From assembly GCA_001051155.2 (NCBI GenBank), contig JYIP02000001.1:4960001-5024000 (forward strand): a DNA stretch of 64,000 nucleotides, written 5' to 3'. Source of the stretch: Chrysoporthe austroafricana (taxonomy: Eukaryota; Ascomycota; Sordariomycetes; Diaporthales; Cryphonectriaceae). Positions 32,594-44,900 of the stretch are shown here, in pieces. The notes under the pieces are model-generated. The model worked only from the letters and a program-made list of their open reading frames with translations. It was not told the DNA's origin and searched no databases. The first letter of the stretch is position 1. Each line of letters starts with the position of its first letter. The position numbers were made by a program, and so were the translations under genes.

Positions 32594-35500
32594 TCATTGG
32601 AGGGAAGCCTGTAGCTTGCCTTGCGCAGCGCGATGGAGTCCATCAGTATGCTCTGCAGGGGACGGACGAGCCATGGGGAAAGCCGAATTCTCTTTCTGAA
32701 AAATAACCTTTGTTCTCTTCTTTGGCAATTCAACTTCTTGGCTGGACGGCGGCTCTGAGCTGGACAGCCCCTTGCGCTTTCTGTTGTCACTGACTATAGT
32801 CCTGTGTATATTCTCATGCTCTGACTTGCCATTGCCACTCGTTCGATCATTCGAGAGAAGCTCTCTGCTTTCTGTGGCTCCCGGCTTCTGGGGACGAGGA
32901 TTGCTCCCAGCAACGAGTCTGTTGTAGGGACTGCGATAGAGAATGCTGTTGCGGCCCGTCATGCCAAATTCCGAGATCTTGTCCTGTGATCCGTCGTCTG
33001 CGTCTTTGCGCTCGCTACGAGTACAATCCTCGCTACTGAGAGGCTCTTGAGGATGCTTGTCGTCGATAGCTAGCTGCTGGATGGGAGGAACAGATTTCAT
33101 AATGGATCTCGGCGGATCTGTGATTCGCCGCCGGCGCTCTTGTTCCGTCTGGACTGAGGGTGGTTTGGGAGAGGGCGCATTTCTGCATGGGCTTCTGATC
33201 TCTACTCGTCGAACCCGATCGATGATGCTGCCGATGAGAGTCTTTGATGCCGGATCCTGAGCATCGATCATTGGTAGACTCGACCACGAGACCGTCTTGA
33301 TAGCAGCAACTCTGTCGGGATCCTCTTCGGGGGGAACCTCTGCTGCCTGTGTCTGTGTCTGGCAATACTGGACGATAGCCTTCTGTAAGATCTGCATCTG
33401 GATCAGTGGGTCAAATCTCGGATCAATACGGTCGAATTCTTTGCTCCTGGTCTTTGCGAGCTCAGAAGCAATTTTCTGGATAGCTGTGCAGTTGTGTGTC
33501 CACTGCTTCAAACTTCGGAGAACCGTTTTCGCAGCCGTATCGTAAGCTCGAGCATTGTCTGCTAGGTTTGTGAACCTCTTTTCTGCGATGGCAAGCCGAG
33601 ACTGGAGATCCTCAATACGCGCCAACTGTTGCTGTCTGACAGTATTTTGTTCCATCTCTTTCCGGCTGGCTTCTTGTCTGGCGCTGGCTGCTTCGCTTTG
33701 TGCTGTGTGAAGCTCCACTTCTAGGTCATCAATTTTCCCAGCAACCTTTGAACCTTCATCGTTAATTGCCTGGATTTTCTGTGTTGCTGTCTTGAGTTCG
33801 CTTTGGAGCATCGTTCGCTCCTTTAGGGCCTGGCCAAGCTGTTTCTCAAGGTCGGTCCTTAGCTCATTCATTTTGACCATTGCTTCGTTTTGCGCAGCTT
33901 CGACGGCTTGTGTTTGTATGAGTTTGGATTCCGCAGCCTGCTGTTCCAGGTGTTTGCGTAGCTGCTCTGCATCTTCATGTTTCTTGCTGTTCACCAGCAT
34001 GGCTGAATGACTCTCCTGGAGCTGAACCTGGAGATCAGATGCTAGACAAGCTTTGGCCGCAGCTTCATCCTTCAGTCGGCTGTACTCTTTATGGAGCAGG
34101 TCCAGCTGTTCCGACTGGTGTAAACTTGCTGCCTGAGCATGCTCCAAGTCCATGATCTCGCCTCGAAGCTGGTCGATGAGATCTTCACGTTCCCTGGCGG
34201 TCGTTTCAGATTTGAGAAGCAGCTGCGACTGATTGGCGAAGTCGTTCTCCTTCTCGAGTACTTCGACTTCTAGAGCCTCGATTTGCTGCTGTACATCTTG
34301 ATTCTGTCGCTGTATGATATACTCCTCTATCGTGTCTTGGCGCTCGTCAATGGCCTTCCACAGGTCACTCACGTAGTCGTCCAACCCTGAGCACAATGAA
34401 GCCATGTTCTCTTTAGTCTCAAGCTGTGATTCCAGTATAGGCTCGAGTCGGCCGAGGATCCTGTACCTTCAGTTAGCTATGCACTGAGCTAATTTCGTGA
34501 CCCTACTTACGAGGCTACCGCCTGCTTATTGAGCTCCCGCAGCTGGTCCGAGATATCGGCTGCAGAAGGTGCTGACCCGCCTTGAGATTGCAGATGTTCC
34601 ATGACCAGGTCGAGTCTAGTCTGTTAGCTAAGTAGTGAATGGACGGGCATATCATTCGAGGACGTACTTGGCTTGCATCTCAGTTGCTGTTTGTCCCTCC
34701 TGCTGAGGTTGGCGGGAGATGAAATCGTTGACCTTGGAAACAATATCTTCGATACGTGTCCCGAAGCTCTTCAGGGTATCTTCAACAGCGGAGATACTTG
34801 CATTCTGCTGGAGCAGCGCTTGGGCTGTTTCCCGTTCGCGCAAGACATCCGCATCTCGCTCCTGAATCCTCTGGTTAAGAGACGCAATCATGTTGTTATC
34901 TGCAAAGATTAATTCATGATGCCAGGCAGAGCCGCACAAGTGTTTACTTACACTCTTTCTCCTTTTGCTTGCATTCAGCTACGGTTGATTTGACCAGCTG
35001 GTTCAAGCGCTCACGAGTGGCTTCGGCGTGCTTCCGCTCGCGTTCCTGTAAAACCTTCCGCTGACTCTCTTCGGCTTTCATCTGACTGATGGCTCTATCA
35101 CACCTCGCCTTAGTAGCCTTAAAGAGTTCTTGCTGCTCTGCAATAGCCGAGTTCAAAAACTTCTTATACGCGGTGCTCTTCTCTTCAAGTTTTGAGACTC
35201 TGTCAGATCGAGCCCGGAGCTCTTGCTCGGTATTTTCAAGTCTCTCAAGAAGGCACCGATGACTGTCTTCAAGCTGTTGAATCGCGGTATCTTTGTCCTG
35301 AGTCTGCTTTTCGTATCGACACATCTCCCCTTGCTGCTGTTTGATCCTGTGCTTCAGTTTAGCAATTGTTTCCAGATGTTGGCCTACATCGTAGTCAATG
35401 TCCCTGAATCTGTCGTTAAGGCAGCCTGCAAGGTCGCCTATGGTTGATGTCAACTTTGAACGGAAGTCTCTTAGCTGGCTGTGCGGTGTCCGCTTGCGTT

Positions 35501-36689
35501 GCCGGACCGATGGTGTCTCCTCACGTTCATACGAGGTGTGGCGTTTCGAGGAGCGATATTCCGACGACGAGACTTGCTTCGGCCCACGTTTCTTCTTAGT
35601 GTTTGAACTGATAATCGAGGTAGCTCTTGGTCTCGTTGAGGGGGTATCGAGGTCGGAAGACTGGCCGTGTCCGTCTCTCGAGTGGCGACTGATGATTCGA
35701 CGACGGGGAGACATGTGCTGAGGCAGATTGTGAGGTGGATGAGCCAGCGAGACTGAGATGTCATTTTGGAGGGAGGTGCGTGGCTTCTGCGCGGAGGTCG
35801 GAACGGCGTTCTGATCTGGTGATAGGCGCTGACCGTGCCGCTGGTGGGAATGGTCCTGGACAGAATTCGGGCGAAGATTGCCCAGTTGTACGTCTCGGAC
35901 CTGGCTCCGAGGAGGCAGATCAGAGTCAGATTGGGGACCTGCATCTTTTTGGATGTCTGCTGAAGCTTGCATGGTACTATAGAGGGCACGGGGTGTAGGC
36001 AGGTTGTTGAGAGTGGATAGCTGCTCATCGCGATTCGATCGGCGATACACTGGCTGGTAGTCATCGAAGGGATGTCGCTTCTGGCGAATGCATAGTTGAT
36101 TAGGTCGAGCCGAAGCATCAACGATTGGTTGTATTTTGGACTTGTCTGCGCCGAAGTCGCTCTGAGGGGTCACAATCGGTATGGCATTGGAGTCTAGGAG
36201 ACCCCAAGACGACAGCTTGTTCTGGAGTTGTTTCTCTTGCAGATCGGGCAAAGCTGTGGAGTGCACATCAACAGGATGGGCATCGGGAGCCACTACAAGC
36301 TCACCCGACTGTGTCTTGTCAACCTCGATGTGGCTTCTTGCCGAGGCTCTTTCTGTGTCTTCCTCGACAACCGGGTGCACTGGTTTGACAGATCTAGGCC
36401 GGCTGAACTGGCCAGGATTGATCCTCAGTCGCTCTCCATAGGAAAAACCAGCAGTCAGATCGGGCTCGTCGGTGGCTTGCGGCCGAGCAATGAGCTTGAT
36501 CTGGGAAGCATCATATTTCTCAGGAGACAAATTGTTCCGACTAGGACTGACAAGTTGAGTATCAGGCAGTGGAGGAAGGGAGTTCTGAAGGGTGGTGGGT
36601 TTTTGAGAGTCCTCGCCGGCATCACCGTCCATGATGATATCCTCAACGGGCTTGTCGGGATGGTCGGGACTATTAGAACCTGGATCCAT
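32594..36689 (-). CDS. large coiled-coil protein, 1,313 aa
   Basis: Model: complement of 32594..34460, 34511..34615, 34668..34899, 34952..36689; three introns of 50-52 nt, each with a GT donor, a CTAAC/CTAAT-like branch and an AG acceptor, keeping the frame. The product has three parts: an N-terminal ~400-residue disordered, Pro/Ser/Gln-rich and charged region; a long central coiled coil (residues about 420 to 1,000) with almost uninterrupted heptads of Leu, Glu, Lys and Gln; and a C-terminal ~250-residue disordered, basic region with GRNSILYRSPYN, a conserved-looking short motif. This head-rod-tail plan is typical of structural, chromosome-axis or cytoskeletal proteins. Synaptonemal-complex transverse-filament proteins (Zip1/Sme4 type) share the layout, but so do many others, so I do not name it. 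The start ATG 36689 opens the long first exon with no upstream ATG. Confidence 0.75.
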
Positions 36690-38588
36690 CTTGGGCGAGG
36701 CAAGAAATGATTGTCACGAGGTGCGTCGCACACAGTTGTTAAGATGGGCCGGATAGTTGAGGAAGGTGTTGACGATGAAGAGAAGACGGACACCCGTAAC
36801 CGTGAGGTGGCTGCAGCGACCTGCGGAAGGACTCGGGGCAGCTGGCAGCCTGGAGGCGTAACCGACTAGAGAAATCACGCTCTTGCCCAACCTAGTAGGG
36901 AGCTTTGATGGTGATTGTTTGGTGCAGGAAGGCGAATCCAGAGTTGTGACTTCCTCCTCATAATTAGAGTTCCGCCTCGCCCTACGCTGTCCAACACAAA
37001 GGGTGCACCGATGGTCGGCTCACATCTGCGGCTCATGAGTAAAACTTGCAAGCTGCACCATAACTTCCAATTCTTGTTAAAATACGACTGCGTACAGTTG
37101 CTTTCCTGGTATCTGGGATTGGGGTGTAATACGATGACTGGCTAGTTCATAGGTCAATTAATGAGGTGATACTGTATCCTTTCAGTATGAGAGCATTGCA
37201 TTATGTATACTGAAAGACCCAGACTTATCACTCGGTCATGCATCCAGCCCTTCGACTCTCAGTGTCGAGATGCGTCGTGCGACTAAGTAGATCCACGGCT
37301 GAGTCTGGCAGTTTGACCAAGGACGTTATCAACCGCGTAGAATCAATATGTTACACATGACAATTTAGTCTGAAGTATTCCTACGCGGATTCATCTCATC
37401 ATGTACCCATTACACATGCACAAGACCCTTGTTCTTGCAATCTGTCAGACCTGTGGCTCGAAAAGTCCATGGACTGACGATCGTAGCTAATTATAACTCG
37501 AAAGGGACCCATGTCTCAATTGCAGCCAAAATGAGCACCGGCCACCATGGCCGTCTCAAGATTCCCCTGCAGAGACCCCTCCATGTTTAGTCTTAATCTA
37601 ACCTTCTACAGCGGCGTGTTTCTCGAGATCCATGGCGATTCTCAGTCGAATATGACTACTACAGGCGAGGGTATCGGGTGGAGGGCGTGACTCCAGTCGA
37701 CGGTGAATGGAGCCTATTCAAACGACTGGTGAAGGGCGGTGGAAAAGGGCAAGATGTATTGCATGGACCTTTGTCACCAAGAGTCCTCGGAAAGGCTCCG
37801 ATCCCTCGCTTTGGGCATCGACATTGCGAGTCATCTAGCACGTCCAGCCATCTGTACCAAACTGCTCGATAGCAGTGCTCACTTTTCCCTATTTGAGCTT
37901 GTCCACATAGCAGAGTGCTACGCCAATCGCAATGGCCTACGTCTGAAATTGTCAGTCTTCTGCTTCCGAACCAGAAGAAAAATAAAGTAAAATAAAATAA
38001 TAGAAGATAAAAATATCATGCCCTTTCAAACCCAAACTCCGAACACCCAAGTCAATACAATAACATGGAACAACGTTGAGGGGGGCAAATGCCCGGCGCT
38101 TAACCTGCAGACCAATCCCACGCGCCCGAGTCTCATTGGGCGATGCAGGCCAGGGGCATGTGTGCATAGAGCCGCAAGCACGGCGCGTATGGCAACAGCT
38201 CACACCAATTGCAGTGAGATGGGCTGCAACGAAACCAATCTGAGGTCTTGGCTGTCCAATAACGTGTCCCCCAGAGCGGATCTTGAAGATGGATGCGTCC
38301 AAGTGCCGGGTGCAGGATGCGACGAATCTGCATTGGAAACAGTGACGGAATGGGTGACATGGGTCTGCTTTTAAGGTTCGTGAAAGAATTCTGGTATAGT
38401 AGGTAGTATGGTTATTCTGAAGGTTGAGGTATCTAAATAGTGTGCTGGCCGTCCTTGCTGCAAGAAGTCATACGTTTCTCGGATTTACACATCTGCTCTC
38501 GCCCGCCAAAGCTCGCCCTAGAATCCACAATTTCATTTCTGAACACCTAGTTGGGATTCTAATAATCTCACAGACCCAATCGTGGACA
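36690..38588. other. intergenic between coiled-coil gene and membrane protein
   Basis: No gene is supported. Several short frames on both strands (for example 37678-37872 and 38018-38374) have no motif. The 3' half is rich in AT and contains runs of AAATAAAA near 37980. Confidence 0.45.
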
Positions 38589-39141
38589 ATGGCGTCGACC
38601 ACAAGCACGGCATTTCCTCTGGCCACGCTAGATCCCTGCACCCAAGACTGCGGCAACAGCGCCGGAACCGCAAATTCTAATGGAAGTGTCGACAGCGACG
38701 CCGGTGCTGGGTCGAGCAGTGATGGCACCTTCAAGCTTTCAGAAGGCGGTATGATAGCCATCATAGTCGTGGTCGTGCTCGTCGCTCTCATGGGCAGTAA
38801 GCAATACCCCCACCCCCTTCTTTACTGTGCAGTTTCAGGTCATGTCGACGACAGAGACGCTGACATTACATGTAGTCGGCACCTCGACACTCTTCTATAT
38901 CGCGAAGAAGAGAGAGTGGAAGGTCAAAGAGGCCATCCGCAGGTCTGCAAAGAAAGTTGTCACCGCTTTGACTCCGCGACGCACCGAATTTCCAAGCTCT
39001 GTGAAAGACGGCTCACTGAAGTCGCGGAGGGGGCATGCTAGGATGGATGATGTCCCACCCACGCCGCGAGTCAAGCCAGAGGATCTTGAGAAGGGCCTTG
39101 GGGCGAAGACGAATGTGAAGCGACTGTTTCACCAGAAGTAG
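38589..39141 (+). CDS. single-pass membrane protein, 157 aa
   Basis: Model: join 38589..38796, 38876..39141; intron 79 nt. The N-terminal ~50 residues are rich in Ser, Thr, Gly and Asn (extracellular, probably O-glycosylated). Then comes the hydrophobic helix MIAIIVVVVLVALMG, which continues into the second exon as IGTSTLFYI, followed by a strongly basic cytoplasmic segment (KKREWKVKEAIRRSAKK) and a Pro-rich tail. No cleavable signal peptide is obvious, so it is probably a type I/III sensor-like or anchor protein. The family is unnamed; similar short proteins are common in Sordariomycetes. The start ATG is in good context (GTGGACAATGG). Confidence 0.7.
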
Positions 39142-39255
39142 GGAGGCGGAGGCGAGGCAACACACAGCATGCATTGATCGTTGCGCTCCACGGGTCCACG
39201 TTTGGCGAAATGTATATATGTGTTCTCTGGAGATGCTGATGGCTCCGTCGTTGTA

Positions 39256-41190
39256 CTATAGCTTTCTGAAGGTGTTCGTGCTGGCACTACGTCTTGCTGC
39301 CGAGCGTTTGTTGTCTGAAGCGGGTTGTTCCGGTCTAGCCTTCTTCTTCCTTTCAGGCATAAATGTAACCGATCGCTCACCAACCACATCGCCCTGCCGT
39401 GTCTTGCCAATACGGCCAGACTTCTGCACTCGGGAGCCAAGTGCTATGTCTCTGGTCCTCCCACCTTGTCCGGATGTTGAGACCCTCATTGACACTCCAG
39501 ATGAGGATGCTCGGATCGGCTCATCTCCATCGTTACTGTCATCGTCCTCTTCTAGTTCTGAATCATCCTCGAAAGGCTTCTGGTTGTGAGTGACCTGAGA
39601 AGCATCTCGGCGATCCTCAATGTTTGTGCTTGGGTTGATAATCCTGAACTCTCTGCTGGTCTCATCCACAGCAAACTCTTCGTCTTCGAAGAGCTTGCCG
39701 AAACGCTCGTCGCCGAGCACACCGGCCTCGGTATCGACCTTGTCTCTCCTCTCTTGTCTTGCCAAAATCTTGTCTGCCAGTCTCTGGTTGACCTTGACCT
39801 TCTTCGTACCACGTATCCTGCTTGCGCGCTCTTTCTCGACCTTCTCCTGGACTCTCTTCTGGCGCTCTTCTTCGTATACGTACGGGTTGGCGACCAGCCG
39901 AGCCTGCTCGTAAAGCTTGGAGTCGACAAAGTAACCATGCATATATGGACGCAGCATGGCCGTTCCAACAAGGTGGTCCAGACTGAGAGATTTGAGTTCT
40001 GGTTTCGTCAGGAACTTGTAATTGTCGTATGTGTCGGTGCGGACCTCTTCGGTCATCTCTTCGACCATGTTGTCGAGGAAGCCACACCATTTCGGTGCTG
40101 AGCCCAGAGCTGGTATGTGGAACACGTGCTGCTGCTTGCCCTCGTTTGCCGTCACCAAAGTACCAGTATCTTTCACCCACTGAACGAAGTTGAGATCCGT
40201 GATGGGTTCAATCGAGGTCCATGCCTCTCCAGTCGTCTCATCCCAGATCTTGATGATCTTCTTATCTGCAGACAGGATCTTCCTCTCCTGTGATGCCGTC
40301 TTAAGATGCAGGATATTCTTGATGCCGAAGCCAAATCCTTGTTCTTTCCTCAGCAGCGGCACTGGTCGGCGCAAATCAAAGACTGAACAAACACCCTGGC
40401 TCGTGCCTGTGACCAGAGACAAGCCCGTGTAGGGGTTAAAGTCGAGCGAGGTCACCTCTCCTTCTAGACCCTCCAGGACAGCGACTCGTGATCTGACGCG
40501 CGGGTCGATGAGTTCGACAGAACCTCTGGATGTACCGAATGCGAGTAGATTGTGGGTGTTCTCCGCGATAGCAGCTGCGTTGACACACCCTGCCTCAATA
40601 CTGCCCTGCAGCCCCGCCTCTATGCCATCGTCGCCACCGACATCCACCTCGTATGATTTCATGAATCTGCCGTGCTCGAGATTGAGGCGGAAGACCTCTC
40701 CTGTGCGATTTGCCCCCACTCCGGCCGCAGCAACGAGAGCCTCGGTAGCGTTGCGATCGTATATCAGGTCTCGACCGTAGCGCGGTAAGCGAATCTCGTG
40801 GTGGCATCCTCCGAGGGTGTGAAACTCGAGTTTGCGGTCGGTCTGGAGGTGGAGGGACTTGGAGGCGTCTGGGCTCAGGATGACGAAAGACTGATTGAGG
40901 CTCGTGGTGTGTCGCGCCCAGCTGAGCGACAGCTGGTTGAGATCGTGGACGTGGATCTGTGGTTTGTATGTCCCCGTGCTCATGATCCACTGGCCATCCC
41001 CAGAAACTCTGACGCAGGCGCTCGCTTCTTCAAACTCGAAGTCTTGCAGAAGTTCGACCCGGTTCGAATACTCGGGGTCATTCTTCAAGCTTCTCTTCCT
41101 TCTCCTGGCGAGCCAGTCAGGCAGAGGTCTGGCTGTGGATGCGCCGGACACCGTATACACTGGCACGAGGCCAGGAGTGGTGACCTTCAT
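39256..41190 (-). CDS. ENP2: ribosome-biogenesis factor ENP2/NOL10, 644 aa
   Basis: ATG 41190 to the stop at 39256, uninterrupted. The N-terminal ~360 residues form WD40-type repeats (for example TSLDFNPYTGLSLVTGTSQGV), starting with the family start TVSGASTARPLPDWLARRRKR. The next part contains the NUC153-like segment DERFGKLFEDEEFAVDE, and the C-terminal ~150 residues are low-complexity acidic then basic (EEDDDSNDGDEP, ERKKKARPEQP), as expected for a nucleolar protein. Its role is in early 18S pre-rRNA processing as part of the small-subunit processome. It is divergent from MED13, with 781 bp between the two ATGs. Confidence 0.9.
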   Translation of the reverse strand: MKVTTPGLVPVYTVSGASTARPLPDWLARRRKRSLKNDPEYSNRVELLQDFEFEEASACVRVSGDGQWIMSTGTYKPQIHVHDLNQLSLSWARHTTSLNQSFVILSPDASKSLHLQTDRKLEFHTLGGCHHEIRLPRYGRDLIYDRNATEALVAAAGVGANRTGEVFRLNLEHGRFMKSYEVDVGGDDGIEAGLQGSIEAGCVNAAAIAENTHNLLAFGTSRGSVELIDPRVRSRVAVLEGLEGEVTSLDFNPYTGLSLVTGTSQGVCSVFDLRRPVPLLRKEQGFGFGIKNILHLKTASQERKILSADKKIIKIWDETTGEAWTSIEPITDLNFVQWVKDTGTLVTANEGKQQHVFHIPALGSAPKWCGFLDNMVEEMTEEVRTDTYDNYKFLTKPELKSLSLDHLVGTAMLRPYMHGYFVDSKLYEQARLVANPYVYEEERQKRVQEKVEKERASRIRGTKKVKVNQRLADKILARQERRDKVDTEAGVLGDERFGKLFEDEEFAVDETSREFRIINPSTNIEDRRDASQVTHNQKPFEDDSELEEDDDSNDGDEPIRASSSGVSMRVSTSGQGGRTRDIALGSRVQKSGRIGKTRQGDVVGERSVTFMPERKKKARPEQPASDNKRSAARRSASTNTFRKL

Positions 41191-41773
41191 GCTCGCTGTG
41201 ATGCGTGTTGCTGTGTCGTCGGATGGAGTGGTAGTCGTAAGGAGGCAGAAGAACGGCTCATTGGGGAAACTTTTTGGGCGATAAGAAGTTTTGGTTGCTT
41301 ATCGAGGGGCTTTACTGTGGTACGCAATGATCCTGCCGGCGTGGACCCTGTTGGGGACCCCCACCCCACTGCAGTGCCCTTCCAAGCCAGATCTGCCCAG
41401 TACATAAGTAGTACTGGGCTGCAGGCCCCAGGGTCGTCGAGACCCCTGTCCAGTGGCAAGCAGCGGCGTGCACGTCTGAGATCAGCCGCCTTTGCGATTC
41501 GAACGCCCGATCTTGGATACACCGACCGCATCTCCTGTCGTACCTGTCCCATTGCCACGCCCGCTTGGTCGAGACACCTTGTCTGGACTCGCCGACACGA
41601 GGGGCCTTTGCTACAGCTTATTTCTTTTCAACAAAGTCGATCTTATTCACCAGAACTCGCCTGCATCCCTCGAAGTACAAACGCTCACGACTGCTAGCTG
41701 TCTCGTGCTGTGGTGCGCCGCTTTGCGCCGCCCGCCGCTGGCTGTCCATCACCAGCTTGCCAGCGTTGTCGCG
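41191..41773. other. divergent promoter region of ENP2 and MED13
   Basis: The region between the two ATGs must hold both promoters. A GATTCGAACGCCC stretch near 41480 resembles a tRNA B box but lacks a foldable T arm. No TATA box is obvious. Confidence 0.4.
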
Positions 41774-41962
41774 ATGGAATCCGGCCCTTCGAGGGCTACA
41801 AACGAAGGACCTCTGATTCATGATCTCTCGAAGTCTCGAAACCCGCATGCGCCAGTCGAGCGACCTTTGCTCGCGGATGAGATTGATTTGGGCGCGAACT
41901 ATGCGGTAGACCTCACAGCCGATATTCATGCACGGTCGCAGGCTGCCCTCTACGGCGTCTGA
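41774..41962 (+). CDS. 62-codon ORF upstream of and in frame with MED13
   Basis: ATG 41774 (context GTCGCGATGG) opens 62 codons ending in TGA at 41960-41962. After the stop three codons (TCT CCC GAG) lead straight to the MED13 ATG 41972 in the same frame. The peptide is a polar, charged sequence (MESGPSRATNEGPL, DLTADIHARSQAALYGV) without a known domain. It could be an upstream ORF that reduces MED13 translation, a coding part of MED13 reached by stop readthrough, or a 5' UTR chance frame. Its length and closeness to the MED13 start are unusual. Confidence 0.4.
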   Translation: MESGPSRATNEGPLIHDLSKSRNPHAPVERPLLADEIDLGANYAVDLTADIHARSQAALYGV

Positions 41963-41971
41963 TCTCCCGAG

Positions 41972-44900
41972 ATGGACCCTGGTGAATATGAGACTAATAC
42001 CTTATTGATTGTGAGTCCTGTTTATTGTCGGTCTGGTGTTCAGCGCGTCGTGCATCTGACCAATCTTGCTCGTCCCAGAACAATGTCTCTTCCGTGGCCT
42101 TCAGAATCTACGAGCCAGCGCCTTCGAGCTCCTTCCCGTATACGTTCGCCGCCTCCGATGTCGAGAACGCATTGAGAAATGAAGGTCATCTGGTGTATGC
42201 TGATCCTCTGCGGCGTGCAATATGGTGCTTTTCGCTTGGACGGGGCGAGGAGTCGTCACTTGGGCAGTCAGGGGAATATATGCCTGAATCGAACCTCGAC
42301 GTCTGTGGTCACAGCCTCGCTATGGTCGAGGAGGGCACACTTGAACCTGTCAGCTTGTTCAAGAACCGTATGATGACCCCCAACGCGATGAACACGCCGA
42401 GCAGCTCTTCGCCAGGTGGAGCTGGACTGGATATGGGGTTGCGACCTCCGGCTACCCCTGGAGGCGTTATGGCTTCGGGAAGCTTCACTTCAGAGGCAGA
42501 CGTGAAGTCGAGTCTTGGGTATACAGTGGAACTGAAGAGCTATGGCGCCGTCTCTCCGAAGGATATCCACGAATACTTTGTCACCTCTGTCCTTGGAAGC
42601 TTGTCTTACAGGTTTTGCTCCAAAACCGGCGCGATACCCCTCGATTCCAAGTCATTCATCATTCCCTCCGAAGCGACCTTGGCAGATCCCGAAGCTCCTC
42701 ACGCTCTGACCTACTCGACCTTCGCGTCTCTCCGCATACATCTGACTACGACGGGGTCGCTCCTCATTGGCATCTCCCTGACCAGTGTCGAAGGCGTTTG
42801 GGCTGGTAGTGATGGGCTCAGCACACCTTTGCCTTTGAGTGGCAGCACTGTTCTGGCTGCCCCATTGGGAATGTTTGGGACTCTCCAGGCTTCGAGTGAC
42901 GTTGATCAGTACTCGATCGACGGCAGCATTGTGCAATCTCCCGATACCCAAGTCACGCGATTCAAGCCGGATGTGGATAGCAGATCCGGTCAGTGGCGGA
43001 GCACTTGTTGCAAATTGCTCGAGATGCGAGGCATATCGTCGGCGACATTGAGCAGATCGTCCTGGCTCAGTATACAATTCCTCCGGCGGAAGCCAAACGA
43101 GTATAGGACAGATGGCAAGCGGACTCCCTTGGTCAATCCACAGACACACATCATGTGGCCAGCAGTGCTGTGTTACAGAAAGCGGACGAGAAAGCCCGTC
43201 ATCATACGAGACGGCTTTGATTCGGGCCATGCCAACGTTAAAGATGAGTTCGATGCGTTGAAGAGTGCTCAAAATTGGTTCCTGAACAACACAGAGAGAG
43301 AAGAGCTCTTATCCACAAGAAAGAAGGAGAGGGAAGCAGCAACCTCCTCAAAAAATTCAGGGGAAGCAGATCCTCGTCTACTGCAGACTGGATTCTCCCC
43401 CATCGCACCGCGCCGAACTAGCAACCCGGGCGCAGCAGGCGGTGCGATGTACCCTACCCCTCCGGATGGCGTGCAGATTGCTGCAGGTATTACCCCTTCC
43501 ATTGACGGCACGACGTCAAGTCCTGGAAATGCAGTACCCTCGACTACCATGGTTGATATCGACACATCAATGACGGCGCCCGGGAGTCTGGGTGACGCAT
43601 TTGGTGATGGGTGGGACGGCAGCGAAGTTAAACGCGAGCAGTCGTTCAACCAGGAAAATTGGGACTTAAATAATGATGTATTTGTTGAGAACGACATCAC
43701 GGACGCCGACTTTAACTTCTTCGACGACGAGAATTCCGCTGGGATGGACGCCAGCATCTCAGAACTACCCGATATGGATACTGGGCTTTCAAACATCGAG
43801 CCCACGCAACCGTCTATTAACCTCGAAAGCCAGCAAGCTCCTCATCAAAATCCGATCAAATTGGAGACTTCGTCAGCTGCCCCTGTCTTCGCAAAGCCGG
43901 AATTGAAGCACGCCAGAAGCATTCTGGAGCGACATCGGGATCAGGCGAAGACAGGTTATCCGAACGGCATCAAAAGACATCCGAGCCCCTTCGATCCTAC
44001 AACCGTTTACAAGAAGCTGAAGTTATCTCTCGCCACCAGCAGAAGCCGTGATAAAGATTCAGCACGTCGGGGGAGTGCCTTCGACAAACTCGATTTTGAC
44101 AGGTCCTTCACCGCAGTCAACAAGAAATATGAACATAACGGGCGATTTGACTTCCCAGACGAACAGCAGATCAGTGAGGCGCTCCGAAGACCGGGATCAC
44201 CTCCCACAACTGACTACTTGCGGCGGCATGGCAAAGCCCGGACAACACTCAAAGAGCTACCGGCCAACCTTGGTGCCCAGGTTGCGGGGATGGCAGGCAC
44301 TGTGGATAGTGCCATGACTGTGTCGAATTCTGCCAACGCTGATGAGTCGACTTCTGACGCCGATGATATCAGTCTTGTATCGGATCAGGATGATATAAGC
44401 GATTTCTCGGATGAACCATCTTCTCCCACGAAAGGTAGTGTCCAGCGTCGACGAATCGCGGACGACAACGAATCCTTGGCCCCTTCAACGAGAGACATTG
44501 AGATCATGGATGAGCACCTTGCATTCAACCTGGACCTTTCCAAGCTCTCGATCAGTGATTCTTCGGAAACTCCAGTGTCGCGCTACTTTGCAGATCCAGA
44601 GCCTATCCTGCCAAGAGTACTGCTTTCTGATGAGGAGTTCATCATGGTTGCGCAAATCCTCACAGAGCAGGCCGTCTCGGGTTGCCTGAATTATGCGTTG
44701 CCCGAGCTGATGCATGTCGGTCTTGATATATCAGGACCGCAACGAGAGATCACCCGCAGTATACGCAGCTCGGTGCAGATGCTCCAGGCCATTCTCCCAC
44801 CCTGCCTGCAAGCTGCGACAGTGTGCCAGCTCCGTCAACTTATTGATGCACAAGACGTGCCCCTGCTAGCCACGCCAAGTCGCATACAACCGCGACCGCC

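Noticed and set aside
41470..41500. GATTCGAACGCCC resembling a tRNA B box
   Set aside because: The T arm cannot form five base pairs and no A box or acceptor stem could be fitted.
40798..41697. 299-codon plus-strand ORF
   Set aside because: It overlaps ENP2 antisense and runs through the divergent promoter; no domain is seen.
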